From: CALUVN01 sp944323595
GTDB taxonomy: Bacteria > Cyanobacteriota > Vampirovibrionia > Gastranaerophilales > Gastranaerophilaceae
Reading direction: 5' to 3'
Assembly: GCA_963931255.1 (NCBI GenBank)
Contig: OZ006972.1
Span: 1,240,001-1,304,000, forward strand
DNA length: 64,000 nucleotides
This document shows positions 25,426 through 33,060 of this stretch, piece by piece (the first letter of the stretch is position 1; the number at the start of each line of letters is the position of its first letter). The notes beneath the pieces were generated by a model. The model did not search any database and was not told where the DNA came from. It saw only the letters and a program-made list of their open reading frames with translations. The translations under genes were made by a program, and so were the position numbers.

Positions 25426-25455
25426 ATTATAACATATAGGGGCAGGTTGTTGCAA
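25426..25455 (-). promoter_or_regulatory. Promoter of the DtxR-type gene, leaderless
   Basis: On the minus strand: TTGCAA, an 18-nt spacer that ends in TGT, then TATAAT, followed by 7 nt and ATG. It is an extended -10 promoter at leaderless spacing. Confidence 0.6.
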
Positions 25456-25457
25456 AC

Positions 25458-27362
25458 TTAGTTTAAATCGTTTTCTATCAGGGTTACAAATTCATTAACA
25501 AGAGTAGCATTCCATTTTTTGCCGGCATCTTTTCTTATTTCAATCAAGGCTTCCTGCGGACTTAATTTTGAGCGGTAGGCTCTCTGTTCAAGCAGGGCAA
25601 AGTAGGAATCTACTATCAATATTATCTGGGATGCCAGCGGAATTTCATCTCTGGCAATTTTATTCGGATAGCCTGTTCCATCCCAATTTTCGTGGTGGTG
25701 TTCAATTATAGGAAGAATATCCTGAATGTAGGAAATCGGTTTAAGAATTTCCTGTGCCGCAATAACAGGGTGCTCTTTGATATGTTGTTTTTCATCTTCT
25801 GTCAGAGGTCCAGCTTTTTGTAAAATTGCCTGCGGCAGAACGAGGTTTCCTATATCATACAAAAGCGTTGCAACGCGGAGTTTGTCTATTTCATCTTTTG
25901 AAAGGTCGAAACGTTTGGCAAGACTTACGGCAACCTGAACTTTAGATTTTATGGCGCCTTTTGTGTGGAGCGGGTTATAAATCTTAGTCAGCATATCTGC
26001 AATGGAATACAGAAGTTCTCTTTGCGGTTCTGTCTGGCTGTTTGCATTTCTGAGTTTTTCGCAAATTTCGTCTGATAATTTTTTATCAACAGGAACATTG
26101 TGTTTTGATAGAACATCAATAAACGTATGAATTGCAACTTCCTGCCAGGATGTTTCGGATGCAGGTTTTGCAAGGGTTACCTGATTTCTGCCGTTTCTTT
26201 TTGACTGGTACATAGCCTGATCGGTAAGTTCAATAACTTCTTCAATATTATCGGAATGTTCCAAGAACGTTCCGACCCCGATACTTGCCGTGATATGCCC
26301 TATTGTATCAAGTTCGGTATCTTCTATGGCTTTCCTGATTCTTTCCGCGGCAACCATTGCGCCCTTTGAATCTACTCCGGGGAGAATTACGCTGAATTCT
26401 TCTCCGCCGAGACGTGCTGCTGTATCAACTGTACGGGCATTATGTTTGAGAACATCCGCAACTGCTTTGATTGCAATATCTCCAAATGCGTGACCGTATG
26501 CATCATTAATTTTTTTCAAAAAGTCCAAATCAATTCCGATAATGCTGAAAGGTTGATTTTGACGCTGAGCACGTTTAACTTCTTTATCAAGGTATTCTTC
26601 AAAATATCTGCGGTTATAAAGACCTGTCAATCCGTCTGTTACGGCCTGTTCTTTTACTGCATCAAACAAATCAGCTATAGTAATAGCCATTTCCACCTGC
26701 TGGGCAAATATTGACAGAAAATCCGTTTCAGAGTCAGTCAGCGAATCCCTTGAAGATAATACGACCAGCCAGCCGAAAGGCTTTTGGCGTGTGTATATAG
26801 GAATTATGATGATTGATTTGCTGGACATTTTTCCGAGCACCATATCTATATTTTCTTCGGAAAGCCCAGGAATTACGTATGACATTGCTCCTCTAAGGTC
26901 ATTAGATTGAACAATTTTTTTATTCACGAGGGCTTCTGCAAATTTCCCCTCTGCATCGTATTCGATTCGCTGCATGTGTAAAGGCGGGGTTAATTTCTCG
27001 TTTAGAAAATCTATAATCTTGTTTTGTGACTGGGTGATAATCGTCATAAAGTCGCCCTGTTCATCGGTTTCTTTACGAATAATTACACAATGCAGATACC
27101 CTAATTCACCTTTAATACTGTTTACAATTTTATCAAGAACGCTTAACAGCGGTTTTGATGAATTCATCATTTCCCAGATGTGCTGGAGTGTTAACATGCG
27201 TTTGTTTGCCATGTTAAGTTCCATGGTACGCTGTTCAATTTCTTTTTCCAACTGGAGGTTGCGTTCGTAAATTTCAAGATATTCCTGTTTCCCGCCGTAG
27301 ATTGCACTTTCTACTTCGGAAATTTTTGACCTTATTTCCCGTATTTTGTCAAAAAATCCCAT
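25458..27362 (-). CDS. GAF-GGDEF protein with degenerate HD-GYP domain
   Basis: A 634-aa signalling protein without membrane helices. It has an N-terminal coiled coil (about 1-60), a GAF-type sensor (about 65-235), a GGDEF domain (about 240-400) and an HD-GYP-type domain (about 420-634). The cyclase site reads RLGGEEF and an RTVD inhibitory c-di-GMP site lies just before it, so diguanylate cyclase activity is likely. In the HD-GYP domain the usual LHDIGK is LYDIGN and the second metal Asp region reads VDSYFALL, while HHENWDGTGYP is kept. Phosphodiesterase activity is therefore doubtful. The gene has its own extended -10 (TGG-TATAAT) about 45 nt upstream. Confidence 0.9.
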   Translation of the reverse strand: MGFFDKIREIRSKISEVESAIYGGKQEYLEIYERNLQLEKEIEQRTMELNMANKRMLTLQHIWEMMNSSKPLLSVLDKIVNSIKGELGYLHCVIIRKETDEQGDFMTIITQSQNKIIDFLNEKLTPPLHMQRIEYDAEGKFAEALVNKKIVQSNDLRGAMSYVIPGLSEENIDMVLGKMSSKSIIIIPIYTRQKPFGWLVVLSSRDSLTDSETDFLSIFAQQVEMAITIADLFDAVKEQAVTDGLTGLYNRRYFEEYLDKEVKRAQRQNQPFSIIGIDLDFLKKINDAYGHAFGDIAIKAVADVLKHNARTVDTAARLGGEEFSVILPGVDSKGAMVAAERIRKAIEDTELDTIGHITASIGVGTFLEHSDNIEEVIELTDQAMYQSKRNGRNQVTLAKPASETSWQEVAIHTFIDVLSKHNVPVDKKLSDEICEKLRNANSQTEPQRELLYSIADMLTKIYNPLHTKGAIKSKVQVAVSLAKRFDLSKDEIDKLRVATLLYDIGNLVLPQAILQKAGPLTEDEKQHIKEHPVIAAQEILKPISYIQDILPIIEHHHENWDGTGYPNKIARDEIPLASQIILIVDSYFALLEQRAYRSKLSPQEALIEIRKDAGKKWNATLVNEFVTLIENDLN

Positions 27363-27438
27363 AAACCCTTTTGCAACTCCGTTTGGATGTGTTTACTTTT
27401 CTATTATACCATATTTGTCAAGATTTTTCAGTATATTG

Positions 27439-28401
27439 TTAAAAATTTTTCCTGTCTTCAAGGAATGCAGCGCCGATGACACCTGAAAAATCACCGAGGG
27501 TAGCTTTTTTAAATTCTATTTTTTCTGCAGGAACCGGAAGTGATTTAGCGCGTGCTTTTTTGATGGTTTTCTGGTAGAAAAAGTCAACGGCTTCTATCAA
27601 TCCGCCTCCCAGTACAATCAATTTAGGGTTTACAAAATTGATTACGCTTGCAAGTCCGCCTGAAAGGTACTCTGCGGCTTCTGTTACGCACTGTATAACA
27701 AGTTCGTCATCTCGCTCAATGGCTTTTTGAATCATACCGGAGGTAATAGACTTTCCTCCCTCAAGGTAATCAAGAATGCAGGATTTTCTCCCTTTTCTTA
27801 ACGCTCCCTCTATTCTTCTTTCTATTGCGGAACGGGATGCGTAGGCTTCCAGACATCCGTGTGCGCCGCAGCCGCACGGTCTGCCGTTCAAATCCACTAT
27901 AACATGTCCGATTTCGCCTGCTGTACCGGTTGCACCGTAGATGATTTCTCCTTTTTTTACTATTGATGAGCCTACGCCTGTGCCTACAAATATGCAGACA
28001 AAGTCATCATACCCCTTTGCCGCTCCGAATTTCATTTCGCCTATTGCGGCTATTTCAACATCATTTCCGAGATGAACGGGGATATTAAAATGTTCTTCCA
28101 GTTGCTGTTTTATGTTCAAATCATAGCAGTCAAGATTCGGGGCTCCTATCAAAATTCCGTTAACTCTGTCGACCTGACCTGCTGCTCCAACGCCGATTGA
28201 ACTGATTTCATCTTGTGAAATGCCGCTCTCTTCCATCAGTTCTTCAATTCCGTCAAGCATTTTTTTTATAATATTTTTAGGGCCTTTGTCTTTTTTTGTC
28301 TTCTTCTTAACGGATGCGGCAACTTCTCCTGTTTCGCGGTTAACCAGCGCTATCAGAATTTTTGTGCCGCCTAAATCTATTCCTATTGAATACTTTTTCA
28401 T
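27439..28401 (-). CDS. ROK-family glucokinase
   Basis: A 320-aa sugar kinase. The ATP site is GIDLGGTKILIALV at the N-terminus. GAAGQVDRVNG, LGNDVEIAAIGE, GTGVGSSIV and the ROK zinc motif CGCGAHGCLEAY follow. It probably phosphorylates glucose released by secreted or intracellular amylases; the exact sugar is not certain from sequence. TATAAT ends 8 nt before the ATG, so the leader is very short. An XRE regulator lies just upstream on the same strand. Confidence 0.9.
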   Translation of the reverse strand: MKKYSIGIDLGGTKILIALVNRETGEVAASVKKKTKKDKGPKNIIKKMLDGIEELMEESGISQDEISSIGVGAAGQVDRVNGILIGAPNLDCYDLNIKQQLEEHFNIPVHLGNDVEIAAIGEMKFGAAKGYDDFVCIFVGTGVGSSIVKKGEIIYGATGTAGEIGHVIVDLNGRPCGCGAHGCLEAYASRSAIERRIEGALRKGRKSCILDYLEGGKSITSGMIQKAIERDDELVIQCVTEAAEYLSGGLASVINFVNPKLIVLGGGLIEAVDFFYQKTIKKARAKSLPVPAEKIEFKKATLGDFSGVIGAAFLEDRKNF

Positions 28402-28448
28402 ATACCGGAATTATATCTTAAAAATCGTTTTTAGTAAATAATTTTATT

Positions 28449-28673
28449 TTATTCAAATTTGAAAAGCTGCCAGACCTCAAGCCCCAGTGCCCTTGCAAGC
28501 ATAGCTACCGTATCAATGGTGGGAGAACTTTCTCCTCGTTCTATTGAACCGTATGCTGCACGGCTAATGCCCGCAATATCTGCCAATTCTTCCTGTGTGT
28601 ACCGCTTTTTTATTCTCTCTATTTTTAGTTTAAGACCGAATTCTGCCGTAAAATTGGTTGGTTTACTTTTCAT
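28449..28673 (-). CDS. XRE-family HTH regulator
   Basis: A 74-aa single-domain regulator. The helix-turn-helix is at about 16-70 (LKIERIKKRYTQEELADIAG, then RAAYGSIERGESSPT), and nothing else. It resembles minor repressors of mobile or metabolic genes. TATAAT ends 7 nt before the ATG with no ribosome site. It lies 48 nt upstream of the ROK kinase and is divergent from the small gene at 28765. Confidence 0.85.
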   Translation of the reverse strand: MKSKPTNFTAEFGLKLKIERIKKRYTQEELADIAGISRAAYGSIERGESSPTIDTVAMLARALGLEVWQLFKFE

Positions 28674-28680
28674 AATACAA

Positions 28681-28705
28681 ATTATACTACTCTATTGACA
28701 TAAAT
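28681..28705. promoter_or_regulatory. Divergent control region of the XRE gene
   Basis: On the minus strand TATAAT (28686-28681) serves the XRE gene. On the plus strand TCTATTGACATAAAT (28691-28705) contains a TTGACA -35 for the gene at 28765. The same TCTATTGACATA core is upstream of the XRE gene at 58049, so it may be an operator for this regulator type. Confidence 0.45.
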
Positions 28706-28764
28706 ATTTCTACGCTATAAACTAGATATAAAGTTTAGTTTACTGGTTATATGAAGGAGAAAAA

Positions 28765-28980
28765 ATGAAAGAAAAAATGGAAAAATTATATGAGGATATT
28801 CTATATATTGATGATTTGGCAGAGATTTTAAATAAGTATCTGTCAAGCTGTGTTTTTGAAAATGAAGTTCCTTATGAATTTGAGGTACTGACAAAAATTA
28901 TTCTTGAAAAATTAAATCTGGTTACGGATGATATTGATGAACTTGCTAATATAAAATGTATCAATTGCTGTAACATGTAG
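28765..28980 (+). CDS. Small acidic hypothetical protein
   Basis: A 71-aa protein (KEKMEKLYEDILYIDDLAEI start), acidic and mostly helical, ending in a Cys pair (CINCCNM). No family is recognised. AAGGAG lies about 8 nt before the ATG. It is divergent from the XRE gene, a typical position for a gene controlled by that regulator. Confidence 0.55.
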   Translation: MKEKMEKLYEDILYIDDLAEILNKYLSSCVFENEVPYEFEVLTKIILEKLNLVTDDIDELANIKCINCCNM

Positions 28981-28998
28981 CGGAAGCAGAGATTATAA

Positions 28999-29027
28999 AA
29001 AGGTCGGGCATATTCTGCCCGACCTTT
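28999..29027. terminator. Bidirectional terminator
   Basis: A 12-bp perfect stem (AAAGGTCGGGCA / TGCCCGACCTTT) with a 5-nt loop lies between the convergent genes at 28765 and 29043. Confidence 0.85.
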
Positions 29028-29042
29028 GAATTATTATTTAAT

Positions 29043-30599
29043 CTATTTAATCTCGTAATCTTCAATCATATAGACCTGAATTTCATCAGGATAGAGTGTT
29101 GTTTTGAATTTGTTTTTTTCAACATGCGGAACGTTAATGAGTTTTAAAGGCATAAGCATTTTAGTATCCGCATCAAATTTAGGGAGTTTAAATTCAACTT
29201 CCTGCTGTACTCTGCTGTTAAGGTTGCCTACAACAAGAACTGTTTGTTTTGAATAAGAAATAGCATAGGCAAAAACAGATGAGGAGGAAGTTTTGAAAAT
29301 ATGTATATTTCCGTTATTCAGAACAGATGACATATAGAGTTTAAATTTATTCGCTGCATCAAATTGTTCTGACAAATTATTACTGCGTCCGCCAGGACGA
29401 CGTGAAAAGTTGAATATATCCATTTTGCCTCTGTGTGCAAAATAATATTCATCATCTGTAAAAGTTTTGTCTGCTTTTTTGTTCGCCCAGAAATAAATAT
29501 AATTGTCACCTGTTGCAAAACCGTCGATTGAGTAAGAGTTTATCGGGAGTGTTGCATTCAGCCATATTACCATTTCGCTGAAAGGTTCGCCGTTTATCAA
29601 TATTGGGCTTAATTCATCGTGTGTGGAGAAACTTCCTATAGCGGTTTTTCTGTCAGGATATTTGTTGTAAAGAGATTTGATAAAGAGAATATGGTCAGTT
29701 AATTCTTTTCCTGTTTTCCAGTCTTTCAGGTTAAAGAAACTTCCGTAAAATCCGTCAAAACCTGCTTCAAGCAGTTTGTCATACGGTGTGAACACAGCTT
29801 CTTCGTGGACGGGTTTTGTCCATGTGTCAGAGGCTTCAGCAAGCCAGAGGAACTGGTTATCTTTTTTACGTGAATAGTCAATAAGTTCTTTCCAGAATTT
29901 TGCGGGTTTGCAAGATGCAACATCTGCCCTGATACCGTCTGCCCCGAGCTCCATAACCATATCTACAAAGCCTTTGTATTCCATAAATACATCGTGGTTA
30001 ATTTCAGACTCCGTTCCTGCATTTAAAAGTCTTGTGTCAGTCCAGTCTACAGGGATAACGGGCTGCCCGCTTTTGTCTTTAACAAAAAGTTCCGGACGTG
30101 TCATATAAAGATTGTAAGAGCCCATTGACGGCAAATCTACAATAACGCTTATCCCGCGTTTGTGCGCTTCCGTTATAAATTTTTTAGCCTGATATTCAAT
30201 TGATAATGCTGTTTTGTCACTTGCAAGCTGCGGGTTTAAACTTTTGAAATCTGATGCTGCATATAATGAACCTGCTGTTCCGAGCGCTTTTGTAGTCCCG
30301 ACAGGGGTAATCGGCAGAAGATGAATGGCATTTATGCCGCGGTTTTGAAGTTCATCAAGTCTGTCAATCGCGTTTAAAAAAGTTCCGCTCTCTTCATTTT
30401 CGTCAAAATCAATAAGCCCGTTGTTGTTCGCATCCTGTGCGTTGAACGTTCTCAAATTTATACCGTAAATTATTGCCGAGTTATTCAAAAATGTTGAACG
30501 CAAATTATTAACCCAGACGTTTTTTTCATCTGCTAAAGACATTGTTGCAGAAGATATAAACAACGCTGCAGCAAAAAATAATCTCAAAAGTTTTTTCAT
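29043..30599 (-). CDS. Secreted GH13 alpha-amylase-family protein
   Basis: A 518-aa glycoside hydrolase with a signal peptide (about 1-23, ending MSLA). An EF-hand-like loop, DANNNGLIDFDE, follows early in the mature protein and may bind calcium. GH13 residues are visible: nucleophile Asp in GIRADVAS, acid Glu in WLAEASD and the third Asp in STHDE. Region I reads VDLPSMGSYN, lacking the usual Asn-His pair. A beta-sandwich C domain ends the protein. It likely acts on alpha-glucans in the periplasm or outside; the exact specificity is unclear. AGAGAGGG serves as ribosome site. The ROK kinase lies 0.6 kb downstream. Confidence 0.88.
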   Translation of the reverse strand: MKKLLRLFFAAALFISSATMSLADEKNVWVNNLRSTFLNNSAIIYGINLRTFNAQDANNNGLIDFDENEESGTFLNAIDRLDELQNRGINAIHLLPITPVGTTKALGTAGSLYAASDFKSLNPQLASDKTALSIEYQAKKFITEAHKRGISVIVDLPSMGSYNLYMTRPELFVKDKSGQPVIPVDWTDTRLLNAGTESEINHDVFMEYKGFVDMVMELGADGIRADVASCKPAKFWKELIDYSRKKDNQFLWLAEASDTWTKPVHEEAVFTPYDKLLEAGFDGFYGSFFNLKDWKTGKELTDHILFIKSLYNKYPDRKTAIGSFSTHDELSPILINGEPFSEMVIWLNATLPINSYSIDGFATGDNYIYFWANKKADKTFTDDEYYFAHRGKMDIFNFSRRPGGRSNNLSEQFDAANKFKLYMSSVLNNGNIHIFKTSSSSVFAYAISYSKQTVLVVGNLNSRVQQEVEFKLPKFDADTKMLMPLKLINVPHVEKNKFKTTLYPDEIQVYMIEDYEIK

Positions 30600-30708
30600 A
30601 AAAACAAACCCTCTCTAATCAGCTTACTCTATATAAATACATGCTATCAGATATTTTATATTTGTGCAAGCAAACTCAAATATCAGGTATGCCCGTGTCG
30701 GCTTTACC

Positions 30709-30737
30709 TTGACTAGAAATTTTTACCAAAGTAAAAT
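30709..30737 (+). promoter_or_regulatory. Strong sigma-70 promoter of the scaffold/GGGtGRT operon
   Basis: TTGACT, exactly 17 nt, then TAAAAT. About 35 nt further a GAAGGGAG ribosome site precedes the ATG at 30779. Confidence 0.75.
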
Positions 30738-30778
30738 TTACATGTATTTGTATATAACGTGAAGGGAGTACAAAAAAG

Positions 30779-31483
30779 ATGATGGATCGTATACAACTTA
30801 CACACGAAGTAGAAGAAATGTGCTGCGTAAAACGCGGCGTAAAAGGCGAACCTGCTCCGATTCCGCAAGAAGGCGAATGGACTAAGGTTAAAAAAATTGA
30901 AGAAATTTCAGGTTTGACACACGGCTGCGGCTGCTGTGCACCTCAACAAGGTACTTGTAAATTAACATTAAATGTTAAAGACGGTATAATTCAGGAAGCA
31001 CTGGTTGAAACTCTCGGATGCTCAGGTATGACTCACTCAGCTGCTATGGCTGCTGAAATTCTTCCTGGTAAAACCATCCTTGAAGCATTAAATACTGACC
31101 TCGTTTGCGACGCTATTAACGTTGCAATGAGAGAACTCTTCCTCCAAATCGTTTACGGACGTACACAAACAGCTTTCTCTGATAACGGATTGCCTGTTGG
31201 TGCCGGACTTGAAGATTTGGGCAAAGGTCTTCGTTCTCAAGTAGGTACAATTTTCTCTACTAAACAAAAAGGACCTAGATACCTTGAAGTTGCTGAAGGT
31301 TATGTTCTTGAACTCGGTCTTGACAAAAATGACGAAATTATCGGCTACAAGTTTGTTCACTTAGGCAAATTTATGGATGCCGTTAAAAAAGGAACTGACC
31401 CGAAAGAAGCTTTGGAAAAATTCACAAGCACTTACGGAAGATTTGACGAAGCAGTCAAAAAAATCGACCCAAGAAAAGAGTAA
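30779..31483 (+). CDS. NifU/IscU-like iron-sulfur scaffold protein
   Basis: A 234-aa protein. The first 110 residues look like an IscU/NifU-type scaffold. There is a Cys cluster at C50, C52, C53 and C60 (HGCGCC, then C). LGCSGMTHSAAMAAEILPGK (C81) corresponds to the GC..A.AS helix of IscU. Extra cysteines C15 and C16 open the protein. The C-terminal half (GRTQTAFSDNGLPVGAGLED onward) is not recognised. The following gene encodes the GGGtGRT protein, its usual partner. Frequent AAC, CAC and GGT codons and a strong promoter suggest high expression. It may build or hold a cluster for the partner. Confidence 0.8.
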   Translation: MMDRIQLTHEVEEMCCVKRGVKGEPAPIPQEGEWTKVKKIEEISGLTHGCGCCAPQQGTCKLTLNVKDGIIQEALVETLGCSGMTHSAAMAAEILPGKTILEALNTDLVCDAINVAMRELFLQIVYGRTQTAFSDNGLPVGAGLEDLGKGLRSQVGTIFSTKQKGPRYLEVAEGYVLELGLDKNDEIIGYKFVHLGKFMDAVKKGTDPKEALEKFTSTYGRFDEAVKKIDPRKE

Positions 31484-31506
31484 TTTTAAGTTAAGAGGAA
31501 ATAAAA

Positions 31507-32511
31507 ATGACAGTAAAATTTGAAGGACAAGACAGACGTCAGGCAAAATTAAACAAATTACTGCCTGAATACGGTTTCAAGTCTTTGGAAGATGCAAAAG
31601 CTCTTTGTGATTCCAAAGGTATTGACGTAGACGCAATTGTTAAAGGAATTCAGCCTATCGCATTTGAAAATGCTGTTTGGGCTTACACACTCGGTGCAGC
31701 TATTGCAATCCAAAAAGGTGCTAAAGATGCTGCTGAAGCTGCAAGCTTAATTGGTGAAGGCTTACAGGCTTTCTGTGTACCGGGTTCCGTTGGTGACACA
31801 AGAAAAGTAGGTCTCGGTCACGGTAACCTTGCTGCAATGCTTTTGAGAGAAGAAACTCAATGTTTCTGCTTCCTTGCAGGACACGAATCTTTCGCTGCTG
31901 CTGAGGGCGCTATCGGTATTGCAAGAAATGCTAACAAAGTTAGAAAATCTCCTTTGAGAGTTATCTTGAACGGTTTAGGTAAAGACGCTGCTTATATCAT
32001 TTCAAGAATCAACGGTTTTACATCTGTTGAAACTAAGTATGATTACAAAACCGGCGAATTAAAAATCGTTAAAGAACAACCATTCTCAGACGGAGAAAGA
32101 GCAAAAGTTAAATGCTACGGTGCTGATGATGTATCAGAAGGTGTTGCAATTATGATTCACGAGGGTGTTGACGTTTCTATTACAGGTAACTCAACTAACC
32201 CGACACGTTTCCAACACCCTGTTGCAGGTACTTACAAAAAATGGTGCTTTGAAAATGGTAGAAAATACTTCTCAGTAGCATCAGGCGGCGGTACAGGCAG
32301 AACTCTTCACCCTGATAACGTTGCTGCCGGTCCTGCTTCTTACGGTATGACGGATACTATGGGCAGAATGCACGGTGACGCTCAATTCGCAGGTTCTTCT
32401 TCAGTTCCTGCACACGTTGAAATGATGGGTATCATCGGTATGGGTAACAACCCGATGGTTGGTGCTACCGTTGCAGTTGCTGTAGCTGTTGCAGGTGCTT
32501 TGAACAAATAG
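31507..32511 (+). CDS. GGGtGRT protein (uncharacterised)
   Basis: A 334-aa conserved protein known only by its Gly-rich motif, here GGGTGRT at 260-266. Other conserved-looking parts are AFENAVWAYTLGAAIAIQ, a Gly-rich VPGSVGDTRKVGLGHGN loop (91-107), CFCFLAGHESFAAAEGAI and ITGNSTNPTRFQHPVAGTYK. No signal peptide is present. Glycine loops of this kind could bind a nucleotide or phosphate cofactor, but no function is established to my knowledge. It follows the scaffold gene by 23 nt with an AGAGGA site and is closed by a strong terminator. Confidence 0.85.
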   Translation: MTVKFEGQDRRQAKLNKLLPEYGFKSLEDAKALCDSKGIDVDAIVKGIQPIAFENAVWAYTLGAAIAIQKGAKDAAEAASLIGEGLQAFCVPGSVGDTRKVGLGHGNLAAMLLREETQCFCFLAGHESFAAAEGAIGIARNANKVRKSPLRVILNGLGKDAAYIISRINGFTSVETKYDYKTGELKIVKEQPFSDGERAKVKCYGADDVSEGVAIMIHEGVDVSITGNSTNPTRFQHPVAGTYKKWCFENGRKYFSVASGGGTGRTLHPDNVAAGPASYGMTDTMGRMHGDAQFAGSSSVPAHVEMMGIIGMGNNPMVGATVAVAVAVAGALNK

Positions 32512-32535
32512 TTTAAAGTCCATCAAATATATGCA

Positions 32536-32569
32536 AAAAAAGAGCGGCTCGTTTGAACCGCTCTTTTTT
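32536..32569. terminator. Bidirectional terminator
   Basis: Stem AAAAAAGAGCGG / CCGCTCTTTTTT between the convergent GGGtGRT and His-rich genes, with U runs in both directions. Confidence 0.88.
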
Positions 32570-32580
32570 ATAATTTAATT

Positions 32581-32883
32581 TTATAAGTTCTGTATTGCTC
32601 TTTCCAGTGCTTCTGTTTCGGTAATTCCGTTTTCTGCAGCGTATTCTTTCAGTTTGTTGATAGACTCTTCACTTAGTCTTCTGTTAAACGGAATTCTGGG
32701 ATTTTCGCATTTTCTGCCGGCATTTTCCCGTTTGCCGCCCCATGAGCCTTTACCGTGGCAGCCTCCATGACCTTCGCCTCCGTGGCAGTGATGTTCACCG
32801 TGGCAATGCCCGTGTCCTTCATGATTACAATGCTCCCCGTGATTGTGGCAGCCGCCGTTACAATGTTCTTCGTGTTCAAACAT
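32581..32883 (-). CDS. His/Cys-rich metal-binding protein with ribbon-helix-helix-like tail
   Basis: A 100-aa protein in two parts. Residues 1-44 hold 14 His and 6 Cys, mostly in HxH, HC and CH pairs, which should bind several Ni, Zn, Cu or Co ions. A WGGKRENAGRK linker follows. The C-terminal part (about 63-100) has RIPFNRRLSEESINKLKEYA and ITETEALERAI, the pattern of a CopG/ribbon-helix-helix domain. It could be a metal store, a metallochaperone or a metal-sensing DNA-binding protein. It has a consensus promoter and a perfect AAGGAGG site. Confidence 0.8.
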   Translation of the reverse strand: MFEHEEHCNGGCHNHGEHCNHEGHGHCHGEHHCHGGEGHGGCHGKGSWGGKRENAGRKCENPRIPFNRRLSEESINKLKEYAAENGITETEALERAIQNL

Positions 32884-32890
32884 TTTATCG

Positions 32891-32934
32891 CCTCCTTTTA
32901 TATCTATTATACCATTTTATTTTGATTTTGTCAA
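32891..32934 (-). promoter_or_regulatory. Perfect consensus promoter and ribosome site of the His-rich gene
   Basis: On the minus strand: TTGACA (32934-32929), exactly 17 nt, TATAAT (32911-32906) preceded by TGG, then AAGGAGG (32897-32891) and ATG at 32883. Both hexamers match 6 of 6. Confidence 0.85.
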
Positions 32935-33060
32935 TACATATTCAAATTAAAACAACAAAGAATATTGTTACAATTTTTAATCTATTTACAACATGGCAGG
33001 CAGGTTGTATTATTATATAAGAGAGATGATTGATAATAGGTGATTTTTTCAGGAGGCTAA

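Noticed and set aside
32673..32879. A 68-aa frame on the same strand as the His-rich gene, in another reading frame
   Set aside because: It is a shadow of the repetitive His/Gly codons. The His-rich frame has the ribosome site, the tail domain and the right start.
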